From contig DFIU01000007.1 of the NCBI GenBank assembly GCA_002371465.1, positions 42,095 to 106,094 on the forward strand: DNA of 64,000 nucleotides, read 5' to 3'. The notes under the pieces are model-generated. The model was given only the letters and a program-made list of their open reading frames with translations, was not told the origin of the DNA and made no database searches. The DNA comes from Lachnospiraceae bacterium UBA3689 (GTDB lineage: Bacteria; Bacillota; Clostridia; Lachnospirales; Lachnospiraceae). The position numbers were made by a program, and so were the translations under genes. Shown here piece after piece: positions 17,412-27,223 of the stretch (its first letter is position 1; each line of letters opens with the position of its first letter).

Positions 17412-18619
17412 GGTTTAGCAGTTTGCAGAAACAGTTCCATGTTCTTCAGAGCGGGAAAGATGAATATTATTACGACATCCTCGCGATGATCATCCTGCTG
17501 ATCGGGTTCGGACTGGTCATGCTCTACAGCACCAGTTCCTATACCGCCGGAATCCAGCGGCACGACGATATGTACTATTTTCGGCGTCAGGGGCTCATCT
17601 GCCTGGGGATGCTGGCAGGGATCGTCATCTTTACCAAGATCTTCCCTGTGGACTACCACATTCTGGAGCGTCTGGCCTTTGGCATCAACATCGCGGCTCT
17701 TGTTCTGATGCTGCTGGTCCGTTTTACCGCCCTGGGACTTGAATTAAACGGGGCGCGCCGCTGGATCGACCTGGGCGGGATCACCTTTCAGCCCTCGGAG
17801 CTTTCCAAGATCGCGGTCCTGACCTATACGCCCGTCCTCATTAAAAAGATGGGCAGGCACTACAAGGGCGTCAAGGCGGCTGTAACCGCCATGGTGCCGG
17901 CGCTTGTACAGGCAGCGGCAACCTACCTTTTGACCCGGAACTTGAGTACAGCGATCATCATCTTTTTGATCGGCCTCGCCATCGTCTTTGTCGCCCATCC
18001 CAAGACGTTGGGCTTTCTGATCTTTGTGGGGGGCGTCCTCGCCTTTGCTGCCATGGCCGTTTTGCAGGTGGCGGCAGCGGGCAACGGGTCGGGCGGCAGC
18101 TTCCGCTTTATGAGAATCAAGGTCTGGCTCAATCCGGAGCTGTATGCCTCAAGCGGCGGCTATCAGATCCTGCAGGGGCTCTACGCCCTTGGCAGCGGCG
18201 GTTTTCTGGGCAAGGGCCTGGGCAACAGCACTCAGAAACTGGGGGCCCTGCCGGAGGCGCAGAACGATATGATCTTCTCCATCATCTGCGAGGAACTGGG
18301 GATTTTGGGGGCGGTCATTGTTCTTATTTTATTCGGCGCCCTCCTGTACCGCCTCTTCTTCGTCGCGGAAAATGCGCCGGACCTCTACGGGTCGCTGATG
18401 GTGGTCGGAATCTTCGCCCACATCGCCTCCCAGGTTATTTTAAATATTGCCGTCGCCTTAAACCTGATCCCGACGACGGGCGTCACCCTGCCCTTTATCA
18501 GTTACGGCGGAACCTCCATCGTCTTTTTGATGATCGAAATGGCGATCGCCCTGTCGGTTGCCCGCCGCATCAGGCCCCATAAAAGAAAGCGGGATCTCTG
18601 GGGCGAGGTCGTAGGTTAA
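17408..18619 (+). CDS. ftsW: SEDS-family peptidoglycan polymerase FtsW/RodA
   Basis: 403 residues, about ten membrane segments starting near residue 22. SEDS proteins polymerise lipid II into glycan strands at the septum (FtsW) or side wall (RodA). Hallmarks: NGARRWIDLGGITFQPSELSK, the extracellular loop GGYQILQGLYALGSGGFLG with PEAQNDMIFSIICEELG, and IPTTGVTLPFISYGGTS. ALPEAQNDMIF and TGVTLPFISYGG fit either subtype; FtsW is favoured but not proven. Its ATG overlaps the DUF5662 stop. Confidence 0.9.
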   Translation: MRFSSLQKQFHVLQSGKDEYYYDILAMIILLIGFGLVMLYSTSSYTAGIQRHDDMYYFRRQGLICLGMLAGIVIFTKIFPVDYHILERLAFGINIAALVLMLLVRFTALGLELNGARRWIDLGGITFQPSELSKIAVLTYTPVLIKKMGRHYKGVKAAVTAMVPALVQAAATYLLTRNLSTAIIIFLIGLAIVFVAHPKTLGFLIFVGGVLAFAAMAVLQVAAAGNGSGGSFRFMRIKVWLNPELYASSGGYQILQGLYALGSGGFLGKGLGNSTQKLGALPEAQNDMIFSIICEELGILGAVIVLILFGALLYRLFFVAENAPDLYGSLMVVGIFAHIASQVILNIAVALNLIPTTGVTLPFISYGGTSIVFLMIEMAIALSVARRIRPHKRKRDLWGEVVG

Positions 18620-18667
18620 AGTGCTTTACCGCTGAGAGGCGGATCATATAAGGAAAGGAGAATCATT

Positions 18668-18901
18668 ATGTTAGAGAAAATGAAGGCTTACATTGCCGAT
18701 CAGCTCAATATCGACGAGAGCGAGATCACGCCGGAGACCGACTTTAAGGAAGATCTGGGGGCGGATTCGCTCGACCTCTATGAGCTGGTCATGAATCTGG
18801 AGGATGAGTACAGCATCGAGATCCCGGTTGAGGATCTCCAAGGCATGACCAAGGTGGGAGATGTCATCGCCTATCTGAAGGAGCATGGAATAGAAGAATA
18901 A
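18668..18901 (+). CDS. acpP: Acyl carrier protein
   Basis: 77 residues, normal for ACP. Carries growing fatty-acyl chains on 4'-phosphopantetheine attached to the Ser of GADSLDLYELVM. Acidic helices and VEDLQGMTKVGDVIAYL are typical. Strong AAGGAGAATCATT before ATG. An Sfp-type phosphopantetheinyl transferase, able to activate carrier proteins, is encoded three genes downstream (21098). Other fatty-acid synthesis genes are not in the window. Confidence 0.95.
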   Translation: MLEKMKAYIADQLNIDESEITPETDFKEDLGADSLDLYELVMNLEDEYSIEIPVEDLQGMTKVGDVIAYLKEHGIEE

Positions 18902-18919
18902 AGAAAGGAGGAGAAGATC

Positions 18920-19645
18920 ATGAAACTCCGAAACCTGGAAAATGCAATTCGCGACAGCAGGCATATCGTCTGCCTTCTTGGTTTATCCGTTGCAACGGAC
19001 TGCGGGTGTTTCGACTATCGGGACAGAGATTCCTCCTATGATGTAGAAGAGCGTTACGGCTATTCTCCGGAGGAGATCTTCTCCGCGGCCTTTCTCAATA
19101 CCAGAACCAAACAATTTTTTGACTATTACCGGGAAGAGATTCTCGGAAAACTCGGGGAACCCGGGCCGGACCTTCTGACCTTAAAGAAAATGGAGGACGA
19201 CGGGAAGGTCCGGGCGGTCATCACCCGGTCCATCTATGGGCTGCCGCAGCGGGCGGGCATAAAACATGTTGTCGCCATGCACGGCTCTGTATATAATTAT
19301 CACTGCGCGCACTGCGGAAGGACCTATACAATCGACCATATTTTAAAGACCAAAGGGATTCCGCTTTGTCAAAGCTGCGAAAATCCCATTCGGCCGGATA
19401 TCGTGCTGGACGGCGAGATGATCCCCAACCATCTGATCACCGAGGCGGCGGGCGAGGTCGAACGCGCCGACACCCTCCTGGTGCTGGGCTGCACCATGAA
19501 GGCAACCCTGACCCAGACCTGCATCAAATATTTTGAGGGCAGCCGGATTATTTTAATCAATGAAGAGGAGGACTATTCGGACAATGCCGCCGACCTGGTT
19601 TACCACGGTAAGCCCAGGGACGTATTGCCGAAGATTTACAGATGA
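18920..19645 (+). CDS. Sirtuin-like protein with degenerate NAD/catalytic motifs
   Basis: 241 residues with Sir2 layout: N-terminal Rossmann segment, [13 protein letters not shown] with catalytic-position His121, a zinc ribbon with Cys129, Cys132, Cys150 and Cys153, then [12 protein letters not shown] and ILINEEE. Key NAD residues are altered: GAGxS is LGLSV, the TQNxDxLH motif is [12 protein letters not shown] (102-113; Gln, Asn, Asp and His all changed), VxFGE is VLDGE and GTSL is GCTM. Classical deacylase activity is doubtful. AGGAGGAG precedes ATG; its stop overlaps the gltX start (ATGA). Confidence 0.8.
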   Translation: MKLRNLENAIRDSRHIVCLLGLSVATDCGCFDYRDRDSSYDVEERYGYSPEEIFSAAFLNTRTKQFFDYYREEILGKLGEPGPDLLTLKKMEDDGKVRAVITRSIYGLPQRAGIKHVVAMHGSVYNYHCAHCGRTYTIDHILKTKGIPLCQSCENPIRPDIVLDGEMIPNHLITEAAGEVERADTLLVLGCTMKATLTQTCIKYFEGSRIILINEEEDYSDNAADLVYHGKPRDVLPKIYR

Positions 19646-21111
19646 CTATGGTTAAGACTAGATTTGCACCCAGCCCGACGGGAAGAATGCACGTCGGCAA
19701 CTTGAGGACAGCCCTTTATTCCTACCTGATCGCCAAGCACGAGGGCGGCAATTTCATGCTGCGGATCGAAGATACCGATCAGGAACGGTTCGTAGAGGGA
19801 GCCGTCGACATCATCAATGAGACCCTGAAGGACGCGGGGCTTTCCTACGACGAGGGACCGGACAAGGACGGCGGCGTCGGTCCCTACGTCCAGTCCGAAC
19901 GCTGCCGGCAGGGCATTTACCGGAAATATGCCGAGCAGCTGATCGAGCAGGGGAATGCCTATTACTGCTTCTGCAGCAAGGAGCGGCTAAAGTCCCTGAA
20001 GACGACGGTCAACGGCAAGGAAATCTTCATGTATGACAAGCACTGCCTGCACCTGTCCAAAGAGGAGATCGAAAAGAAGCTGGCTGCCGGGGAGCCCCAT
20101 GTCATCCGCCTCAATGTGCCAAATGAGGGTACGACGACCTTCCACGATGAGATCTACGGGGATATCTCGGTCAACAACGAGGAACTCGATGATATGATCC
20201 TCATCAAGTCGGACGGCTATCCGACCTACAACTTTGCCAACGTCGTCGACGATCATCTGATGGGCATTACCCATGTCGTCAGGGGAAATGAGTACCTGAG
20301 CTCCAGCCCCAAGTACAACCGCCTCTATGAAGCGTTTGGCTGGCAGGTGCCGGTCTATGTTCACTGCCCTCTGATCACGGACGAGCAGCACCACAAGCTC
20401 TCCAAGAGGTCCGGTCATTCCTCCTTTGAGGATCTGGTGGACCAGGGTTTTCTGCCGGAAGCCATTGTCAACTATACGGCTCTTTTGGGCTGGTATCCGG
20501 AAGACAACGAAGAGATCATGGATCTGGACCAGCTGACCCGCAAGTTTGACTACAGGCGAATCAGCAAGAGTCCGGCTGTCTTTGATATCGAGAAGCTGCG
20601 CTGGATGAACGGCGAGTACATCAAGAAAATGGACCCCGACGCCTTCTTTGCAAAGGCTCTGCCCTATATCAAAGAGGCGGTTGGAGAGGACCGGGACTGG
20701 GATTACAAAAAGCTTGCCGAGATGGCGCAGTCCAGAATTGAGGCTTTCCTGGATATCGTAGATTTGCTGGGCTTTTTCAAGGCAGTTCCGGACTATGAGG
20801 TCAGTCTCTACGTCCACAAGAAGATGAAGACGACAGAGGCCCTTTCCCTGGAGATCTTAAGGGCGGTTATCCCCAACTTAAAGGACCAGGAGGACTATTC
20901 CAACGACGCCCTCTTTGAGGACCTGAAGACCTTTGCCAAGGACCACGGTTACAAGAACGGCCAGGTTATGTGGCCCATCCGGACAGCTGTCTCCGGCAAG
21001 GCGATGACGCCGGGCGGGGCGACCCAGCTGATGGAAGTGCTGGGAAAAGAGGAGTCCCTTACGCGGCTGAAAGCGGCAGTCAGGAAACTGGAAGCTTATG
21101 CGCAGCAGTGA
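19642..21111 (+). CDS. gltX: Glutamyl-tRNA synthetase
   Basis: 489 residues. Charges tRNA-Glu (and probably tRNA-Gln if a GatCAB system is used). Class I signatures: [18 protein letters not shown] (HIGH-like) and [12 protein letters not shown] (KMSKS-like), plus [14 protein letters not shown] and [20 protein letters not shown]. The start is ATG at 19642, overlapping the sirtuin-like gene; the in-frame ATG at 19648 is equally possible. Overlaps the next gene by 14 bases. Confidence 0.96.
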   Translation: MTMVKTRFAPSPTGRMHVGNLRTALYSYLIAKHEGGNFMLRIEDTDQERFVEGAVDIINETLKDAGLSYDEGPDKDGGVGPYVQSERCRQGIYRKYAEQLIEQGNAYYCFCSKERLKSLKTTVNGKEIFMYDKHCLHLSKEEIEKKLAAGEPHVIRLNVPNEGTTTFHDEIYGDISVNNEELDDMILIKSDGYPTYNFANVVDDHLMGITHVVRGNEYLSSSPKYNRLYEAFGWQVPVYVHCPLITDEQHHKLSKRSGHSSFEDLVDQGFLPEAIVNYTALLGWYPEDNEEIMDLDQLTRKFDYRRISKSPAVFDIEKLRWMNGEYIKKMDPDAFFAKALPYIKEAVGEDRDWDYKKLAEMAQSRIEAFLDIVDLLGFFKAVPDYEVSLYVHKKMKTTEALSLEILRAVIPNLKDQEDYSNDALFEDLKTFAKDHGYKNGQVMWPIRTAVSGKAMTPGGATQLMEVLGKEESLTRLKAAVRKLEAYAQQ

Positions 21112-21718
21112 AGCCTTTGTGCTGTATCAAAGGCTGGGAAAGGGCCGGACGCCTGTCTTAGGGCAGGAAACCCCCAAGTTGATCGGGACGAAACCCAATG
21201 AAAGATCAGCGGCGCTTTCCCACAGCCAGGTCAGCCAAAGGGGCTGGGATCTGGTGTCCTGCGGCTTACAGCGCTTTTACGGAAGGTCCTTTGATCCCTC
21301 CCAGGTGAGAACCGGTTCCCACGGCAAGCCTTATTTTGCCCAGGGGACGGACCTGCCCCATTTTAACATCAGCCACTCCGGCTCTTTCGTAGTCGCTATC
21401 CTGGCTCAGGTGCCGGTCGGCATCGACATCCAGGTCATGCGGGACCTGGATTATGGAAGCTTGGGCAGGCGCATCTTATCCGAGGCGGAATATCGGGACC
21501 TTCTCGCTTCCGACGACCCCAAAGAAACTTTTTTTAAGTACTGGGTTTTAAAAGAAAGTTATGTCAAATGGACCGGGGAGGGGATATCCCGTTCCTTAAG
21601 GGACCTGCCCATGGACGGCTGGTCCCGCTTTCTTGATTTTGACCAACATTGCGTTTGCGCGGTCCGGGCGGGACAGGCGCTGAACCTTAGAATAGAGGAA
21701 ATAGACTGTGATGAATGA
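21098..21718 (+). CDS. 4'-phosphopantetheinyl transferase, Sfp/AcpT type
   Basis: 206 residues. Transfers phosphopantetheine from CoA to carrier proteins. Sfp-family motifs: [36 protein letters not shown] (magnesium-binding Asp), and [20 protein letters not shown]. The window also holds acpP, the likely substrate, though secondary-metabolite carriers cannot be excluded. It overlaps gltX by 14 bases and prfC by 11, so all three are probably coupled. Confidence 0.88.
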   Translation: MRSSEAFVLYQRLGKGRTPVLGQETPKLIGTKPNERSAALSHSQVSQRGWDLVSCGLQRFYGRSFDPSQVRTGSHGKPYFAQGTDLPHFNISHSGSFVVAILAQVPVGIDIQVMRDLDYGSLGRRILSEAEYRDLLASDDPKETFFKYWVLKESYVKWTGEGISRSLRDLPMDGWSRFLDFDQHCVCAVRAGQALNLRIEEIDCDE

Positions 21719-23312
21719 TATTGAGAAACGACGCACCTTTGCCATCATTTCCCACCCGGATGCCGGCAAGACGACACTGACCGAGAAATTCCTGCTCTAC
21801 GGAGGCGCCATCAACCTGGCAGGTTCCGTCAAGGGTAAGGCGACTGCAAGACATGCGGTTTCCGACTGGATGGAAATTGAAAAGCAAAGAGGAATTTCCG
21901 TCACTTCCTCTGTTCTGCAGTTCAACTATGACAACTACTGCATCAATATCCTGGATACGCCGGGGCATCAGGACTTCTCTGAAGATACCTACCGGACCTT
22001 GATGGCGGCTGACTCGGCTGTCATGGTAATTGACGGTGCCAAGGGCGTCGAGCCCCAGACCAGAAAGCTCTTTAAGGTCTGCGCCCGCCGCCACATTCCG
22101 ATCTTTACTTTTATCAATAAGATGGACCGGGACGCGCGGGATTCCTTCGACCTGATCGATGAGATTGAAAAGGAACTGGGGATACCATGCTGCCCGATCA
22201 ACTGGCCGATCGGGTCCGGCAAGGGCTTTAAAGGGGTCTTCGACCGGGAGACCAAGAAGGTCCAGCTCTTCAGCGATACGCAAAAGGGGACCAGGGAAGG
22301 CAAGGAAGAGGATCTCGCCCTCGATGATTCGGCTATCTCAGACTATATTACCGAAGAGGAGCGGGACCAGCTGGAGATGGAGATCGAGCTGCTTGACGGT
22401 GCCTCCGTCGCCTTTGACCAGGACCAGGTGGACCACGGACAGATTTCCCCCCTCTTCTTCGGATCGGCTCTGACCAACTTCGGCGTGGAGAACTTCCTCA
22501 AGCATTTCCTTCAGATGTCCTCCAAGCCCCTGGCGAGAATGTCCGATCACGGGCTCATTGATCCGGAGACCCACGATTTTTCCGCCTTTGTCTTTAAGAT
22601 TCAGGCGAATATGAACAAGAATCACCGGGACCGCGTCGCCTTTATGCGGATTGTATCCGGTCACTACGATGCCAACATGGAAGTCTGGCACGTGCAGGGC
22701 CAGCGGAAACAGCGCCTGTCCCAGCCCCAGCAGATGATGGCGGAGGAGCGCCACGTCGTATCCGAGGCATGGGCGGGGGATATCATCGGCGTCTTTGATC
22801 CGGGCATCTTCTCGATCGGAGATACGGTCTGTCTGCCAGGCAAAGAGTTCCGTTTCGGCGGCATCCCGACCTTCGCGCCCGAACATTTCGCCCGGGTCCG
22901 CCAGGTCGATACCATGAAGCGTAAGCAGTTCACCAAGGGCATCGAGGAGATCGCCCAGGAGGGCGCGATCCAGGTCTTCCAGGAGTTCCACACCGGCATG
23001 GAGGAGATCGTGGTCGGCGTGGTTGGCGTTCTGCAGCTGGACGTTCTCAAGTTCCGGCTGGAAAATGAGTACAATGTCGAGATCCGGATGGAGACCCTGC
23101 CCTACGAGTACATCCGCTGGATCGAAAATCCGGACGAGGTGGATATCGAAAATCTGGAGGGCACGTCCGATCTGAAGAAGGTCAAGGATATGCACGGCAA
23201 CCCGCTTCTTCTGTGGGCGCACGAGTGGAGCATCGGCATGACGCTGGACCGCAATCCCAACCTCAAGCTGAGCGAATTCGGCGGCTGGGACGAGCAAAAC
23301 GACAACGACTGA
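21708..23312 (+). CDS. prfC: Peptide chain release factor RF-3
   Basis: 534 residues. GTPase that recycles RF-1/RF-2 from the ribosome. G-domain motifs: ISHPDAGKTTLTEKFL (G1), RGISVTSSVLQF (G2), LDTPGHQDFSEDTY (G3) and NKMDRDARD (G4); C-terminal RF3 domain with LPYEYIRWIENPDE. Two starts are possible: GTG at 21708 (7 bases after AGAGGAA) or the adjacent ATG at 21711. Overlaps the transferase gene by 11 bases. Confidence 0.95.
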   Translation: MMNDIEKRRTFAIISHPDAGKTTLTEKFLLYGGAINLAGSVKGKATARHAVSDWMEIEKQRGISVTSSVLQFNYDNYCINILDTPGHQDFSEDTYRTLMAADSAVMVIDGAKGVEPQTRKLFKVCARRHIPIFTFINKMDRDARDSFDLIDEIEKELGIPCCPINWPIGSGKGFKGVFDRETKKVQLFSDTQKGTREGKEEDLALDDSAISDYITEEERDQLEMEIELLDGASVAFDQDQVDHGQISPLFFGSALTNFGVENFLKHFLQMSSKPLARMSDHGLIDPETHDFSAFVFKIQANMNKNHRDRVAFMRIVSGHYDANMEVWHVQGQRKQRLSQPQQMMAEERHVVSEAWAGDIIGVFDPGIFSIGDTVCLPGKEFRFGGIPTFAPEHFARVRQVDTMKRKQFTKGIEEIAQEGAIQVFQEFHTGMEEIVVGVVGVLQLDVLKFRLENEYNVEIRMETLPYEYIRWIENPDEVDIENLEGTSDLKKVKDMHGNPLLLWAHEWSIGMTLDRNPNLKLSEFGGWDEQNDND

Positions 23313-23355
23313 GGACCATCTTTTATCCGGGATCAGATAAAGAAAGGCAGATACC

Positions 23356-23877
23356 ATGGTATTTTACGCAAAAGAGAAACCGGTCAATCCCAAGCTCAAG
23401 GAGTGGTTTTCCTGGAGGGCGACCGCGGTGACGGACCATCAGATCCGGGACCTGACCAATAAACTGGCGGATGAGATCGTTATGCGGGGCCGCTTTCTGA
23501 CCTGCCTGCATCTCGATAAGCAGCCGGTCCGGGTGGAAAATGGCCAGGCTCAGCTGGAACCCGGGACTAAGATCAGCGCCTATACCTTAAAGTCCGACAA
23601 CGGCGAGCATTTCCTGCCCCTTTTTACGGACGCGGAGGAGTTTGCCAAGTGGCAGACGGCTAAGGATCCTGAAGCGACGGATGTGGTGATCGGCTTTGAC
23701 GATACGGTCCGCCTGCTCCACACCTTTAAGCTCTTCGGTTTTGTCGTCAACCCCTTCTCCGACAACTACGCTCAGACGACCCGGACCGCCGACGCCTGGG
23801 AAGAGGCTAAGGTGACGGCGCTTAAGATGGCGCAGAAGAAGCTGAACGAGATGAAGAAGGAAGAGCAGAATAAATAA
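23356..23877 (+). CDS. SseB-domain protein
   Basis: 173 residues. The central region (FLTCLHLDKQPVR, ISAYTLKSDNGEHFLPLFTDAEEFAKW) matches the SseB N-terminal domain, named for the E. coli serine-sensitivity protein; the Firmicute members have no settled role. The C-terminus is a charged helix (ALKMAQKKLNEMKKEEQ). AGAAAGG before ATG. It is 43 bases after prfC with no strong terminator between, so probably cotranscribed. Confidence 0.75.
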   Translation: MVFYAKEKPVNPKLKEWFSWRATAVTDHQIRDLTNKLADEIVMRGRFLTCLHLDKQPVRVENGQAQLEPGTKISAYTLKSDNGEHFLPLFTDAEEFAKWQTAKDPEATDVVIGFDDTVRLLHTFKLFGFVVNPFSDNYAQTTRTADAWEEAKVTALKMAQKKLNEMKKEEQNK

Positions 23878-23917
23878 AAATAGGACAAAAATTTTTATAG
23901 AAGAAATACTGGACAGA

Positions 23918-23946
23918 TTGACAATTGCTGCCTTCTAACTTATGAT
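23918..23946 (+). promoter_or_regulatory. Promoter of the split transketolase genes
   Basis: Consensus -35 TTGACA (23918-23923), 17-base spacer, -10 TATGAT (23941-23946). One of the strongest promoters in the window, about 70 bases before the gene. Confidence 0.8.
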
Positions 23947-24018
23947 ATTTTAAGTATTTTTCAGCAACAATACAATCCAGAAATTAGTGAATATCACTGA
24001 ATCTAAGGAGGATTTAAG

Positions 24019-24846
24019 GTGGATAACAAGGAATTAAAGAAGATCGCCAACGAAGTCCGCAAGGGCATTGTGATAGCGACACATTCAGCAAAATCCGGCC
24101 ATCCGGGCGGGTCGCTTTCCGCGGCAGATCTGTATACCTTCCTCTATTTTGAGGAAATGAACGTTGACCCGGCAAAGACAGACGATCCCAACCGTGACCG
24201 TTTTGTTCTCTCTAAAGGACACACCGTACCGGGACTTTACTCGGTCATGGCACAGAGGGGTTATTTCCCGGAAGAAGAGCTGAAGACCTTCCGTCATGTC
24301 GGCTCAAGACTGCAGGGGCATCCTTCCATGAACTATCTTCCGGGACTTGACATGAGTTCAGGATCTCTGGGACAGGGCATCTCCGCGGCCGTCGGCATGG
24401 CTCTGGCAGCAAAGCTTCAGGGGCAGGACTACCGGACCTACACCCTTTTAGGTGACGGCGAGTGCGAAGAGGGCGAAGTCTGGGAAGCTGCTATGTTTGC
24501 AGGCGCTAAGAAGCTGGATAATCTGACCGTCATTGTCGACAACAACAATCTGCAGATCGACGGTACGGTTGAGGAAGTCAACAATCCCTATCCACTGGAT
24601 AAAAAATTTGAAGCTTTCAATTTCCATGTCATTTCGATTGACGGTCATGACTTTGATCAGATCCGGGCTGCCTTTAAGGAAGCGCGTGAGACCAAGGGCA
24701 TGCCGACCGCTATCATCATGAAGACCGTCAAGGGCAAGGGAGTTTCCTTTATGGAGAATCAGGTCGCTTGGCACGGCACGGCACCCAATGATGAGCAGTA
24801 TGAGATTGCCATGAAGGATCTGGAAAGGATTGGTGAAACATTATGA
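24019..24846 (+). CDS. Transketolase, N-terminal subunit
   Basis: 275 residues. Thiamine-diphosphate-binding half of a two-gene transketolase of the non-oxidative pentose phosphate pathway. Motifs: HSAKSGHPGGSLSAADLYTFLYF, FVLSKGHTVPGLYSVMAQRGY and the ThDP motif LGDGECEEGEVWEAAMFAGAKKL with DNNNLQIDG. GTG start with AAGGAGGATTTAAG upstream. The second half overlaps by four bases (ATGA). Confidence 0.95.
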   Translation: MDNKELKKIANEVRKGIVIATHSAKSGHPGGSLSAADLYTFLYFEEMNVDPAKTDDPNRDRFVLSKGHTVPGLYSVMAQRGYFPEEELKTFRHVGSRLQGHPSMNYLPGLDMSSGSLGQGISAAVGMALAAKLQGQDYRTYTLLGDGECEEGEVWEAAMFAGAKKLDNLTVIVDNNNLQIDGTVEEVNNPYPLDKKFEAFNFHVISIDGHDFDQIRAAFKEARETKGMPTAIIMKTVKGKGVSFMENQVAWHGTAPNDEQYEIAMKDLERIGETL

Positions 24847-25784
24847 GCGATGTAAAGAAGATTGCAACCAGACAGAGTTACGGCGAAGCTCTTACCGAAC
24901 TTGCTGATCAGTATCCCAATCTGGTCGTTCTCGATGCTGACCTCGCAGGCGCCACAAAAACAGGCATTTTCAAGAAGAAATATCCGGACCGCCACATCGA
25001 CTGCGGTATCGCGGAAGGCAATATGATGGGCATTGCGGCTGGTCTTGCGACGACGGGTATGATTCCCTTCGCCTCCACCTTCGCCATGTTCGCGGCAGGC
25101 CGTGCCTATGAGCAGGTCAGAAACTCCATCGGCTATCCCCACTTAAATGTCAAGATCGGAGCGACCCATGCCGGTATCTCTGTCGGTGAGGACGGAGCTT
25201 CCCACCAGTGTCTGGAAGACCTGGCTTTAATGCGGGCAATTCCGGGTATGGTTGTCATGAATCCGGCTGATGATGTCGAAGCTAAGAAGGCTGTCGCGGC
25301 TGCTCTTGAGTATGTGGGTCCTGTCTACCTGCGCTTCGGACGCCTGGCTGTTCCGGTTATCCATGGGGATGACTACCAGTTCCGGATCGGCAAGGGCGAA
25401 GTCTTAAAAGAAGGCAAGGATGTGACCATTGTGGCGACCGGGCTGGAGGTCGCGGCTGCTCTTGAGGCAGCGGAAGCTCTGAAAAATGACGGCGTTGACG
25501 CAGAGGTTATCAACATCTGCACGATCAAGCCGCTCGATGAGGACCTGCTCCTTGCGTCCGCAAAGAAGACCGGCAAGGTTGTGACCGTGGAGGAACACAA
25601 CGTCATCGGCGGTCTGGGCGGAGCTGTTGCGGAGACTCTTTCCGAGAAGCTTCCGACCCTGATGAAGAGAATCGGTGTCTATGACCGTTTCGGTGAATCC
25701 GGACCGGCTGTTGAACTGCTTCATAAGTACGAACTCGACGGCGAGGGCGTTTACAAACAGATTAAGACCTGGCTGGGCAAATAA
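24843..25784 (+). CDS. Transketolase, C-terminal subunit
   Basis: 313 residues. Supplies the pyrimidine-binding and C-terminal domains of transketolase. Motifs: RQSYGEALTELA, DCGIAEGNMMGIAAGLA, PFASTFAMFAAGRAYEQVRNS, GATHAGISVGEDGASHQCLEDLA and the C-terminal VTVEEHNVIGGLGGAVAE. Together the two subunits correspond to one full-length enzyme. Split transketolases are common in Clostridia and archaea. The GC-rich hairpin at 25801 ends the transcript. Confidence 0.95.
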   Translation: MSDVKKIATRQSYGEALTELADQYPNLVVLDADLAGATKTGIFKKKYPDRHIDCGIAEGNMMGIAAGLATTGMIPFASTFAMFAAGRAYEQVRNSIGYPHLNVKIGATHAGISVGEDGASHQCLEDLALMRAIPGMVVMNPADDVEAKKAVAAALEYVGPVYLRFGRLAVPVIHGDDYQFRIGKGEVLKEGKDVTIVATGLEVAAALEAAEALKNDGVDAEVINICTIKPLDEDLLLASAKKTGKVVTVEEHNVIGGLGGAVAETLSEKLPTLMKRIGVYDRFGESGPAVELLHKYELDGEGVYKQIKTWLGK

Positions 25785-25800
25785 AACCCGCCGGTATGGG

Positions 25801-25834
25801 GCAAAACGGGACTGCGAAAGCAGTCCCGTTTTGC
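25801..25834 (+). terminator. Terminator after transketolase
   Basis: 15-bp perfect stem GCAAAACGGGACTGC / GCAGTCCCGTTTTGC around a GAAA tetraloop. The tail (TGTCTTG) is only partly U-rich. Confidence 0.7.
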
Positions 25835-26082
25835 TGTCTTGATAAAAGTGAGACTGAGTGAAATTGTCTGCTAAATACTTTGCAAGCTGATCCTGGAAAG
25901 AGGGAGTAGCTGTCATTTGTAGGGATATGGGGGATGGCTGCTTTGGTTTTACTAAGAAGATTAAACACAGAGCCAGTGCAGCTCTTCAAAAGGTACAGCA
26001 GGTTTATTAAGCAGGTGTAGTGCAGCTCTTCGGAAAATAAGACGAGTCAACTGGTAGTTGCATGAACCATATTTTTCTGAAG
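25835..26082. other. Non-coding stretch with a 13-base direct repeat
   Basis: No credible gene. The bases AGTGCAGCTCTTC occur twice (25975-25987 and 26019-26031), 44 bases apart. This may be a remnant of a mobile insertion or nothing more than a local duplication. Confidence 0.4.
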
Positions 26083-27144
26083 TTACAGCGGTACAGGTAG
26101 TCCCCGAAACTCATTTAAGATGGCTTCCACGGTCTCTATGCGGTCAAGTTTATCAATATTGTCTCCGCTGAAGAAGAGTCCGTTTTCCAAATCCCCCTTG
26201 ACGGCTGCGATCAGGGCATCCGTGATGCAGTAGGGGACGCGGGAGGGATCACAGGTTTTGATGCAGCGGGAACACCGCACAGGGGCAATCCGCCCTTCGT
26301 CTTTCAGATGGGTCAGAAGGGGAGAGGTGATTGCCCGACCCGGCATCCCGACCGGACTTTCGATGATGGTAAGATCATCCTTGGATGCCCGGAGCAGATA
26401 GGACTTATAGGAATCTGAGGCATCACATTCCTTCGTTGCGATAAAACGGGTCGCGAGCTGGACGCCGGAAGCGCCAAATGAGAGTGCCTCTTCAGCATCC
26501 CGTCTGGACCAGATGCCACCCGCGGCAAAGAGGGGAATGTGCCTGCCGGCTTTTTGCTCCAGATCCCGGATGGGGGCAAGCAGGGATTTGATCAGGTCTT
26601 TTAAGGACGCGCAGGTTCCGCTGATCAGGTTCTGCCTGGAAAAACCCAGATGACCGCCAGCCCGGCTGCTTTCAAGGACGATAAAATCGGGATAGCGGTG
26701 GTAGCGTTTGAACCAGACCTTGCAGATCAGTCCCAAGGCGCGGGGACCGGAGACAATCGGGGCAATGAGGGCTGCGCCCTCCGGGACCAGTTCCGGCAGA
26801 TTGAGGGGGAGACCAGCTCCGGAGACTATGGCGTCGACTCCCGCGTCAATCGCTTTCTTTACGGCATCGTTATACTGGCGGGTGGCGACCATGGCGTTGA
26901 CAGCTACCAGCCCCTTGCCGCGGGAGATGCTCAGTGCGTCCTTTATTTCCCGGCGCAGGGCTCGGAGATTGGCTCTTTCGGGAGCTTCCCTGAAATCTGC
27001 CTCCCGATAGCCACAGTCTGCTGTGCTGATCGTTCCCATACCGCCGTTTAAGGCGACCGTTCCTGCCAATTTCTCCAGGGATACACCAACTCCCATGCCT
27101 CCCTGCAGGACCGGCACGGTCAACTGCTTATGATGAATCTGCAT
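26083..27144 (-). CDS. Nitronate monooxygenase / FabK-like FMN oxidoreductase
   Basis: 353 residues. TIM-barrel flavoprotein of the 2-nitropropane dioxygenase group, which includes nitronate monooxygenases and the enoyl-ACP reductase FabK. Visible: VPVLQGGMGVGVSLEKLAG, GGMGTISTADCG, GVDAIVSGAGLPLNLP, LESSRAGGHLG, FAAGGIWSRRDAEEALSFGASGVQLATRF. A C-terminal cysteine cluster, RCSRCIKTCDPSRVPYC, is found in a clostridial subgroup. Start chosen at 27144 because AAAGGAGG lies seven bases upstream; a longer frame to 27216 has no ribosome site. Exact substrate unknown. Confidence 0.88.
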   Translation of the reverse strand: MQIHHKQLTVPVLQGGMGVGVSLEKLAGTVALNGGMGTISTADCGYREADFREAPERANLRALRREIKDALSISRGKGLVAVNAMVATRQYNDAVKKAIDAGVDAIVSGAGLPLNLPELVPEGAALIAPIVSGPRALGLICKVWFKRYHRYPDFIVLESSRAGGHLGFSRQNLISGTCASLKDLIKSLLAPIRDLEQKAGRHIPLFAAGGIWSRRDAEEALSFGASGVQLATRFIATKECDASDSYKSYLLRASKDDLTIIESPVGMPGRAITSPLLTHLKDEGRIAPVRCSRCIKTCDPSRVPYCITDALIAAVKGDLENGLFFSGDNIDKLDRIETVEAILNEFRGLPVPL

Positions 27145-27223
27145 CTGCTTCCTCCTTTTGAATAAAGTGCTTGCAACTGAAAGTAAAATCAAAAACTGAA
27201 ATCCATAACAATGCAACTGAAAA

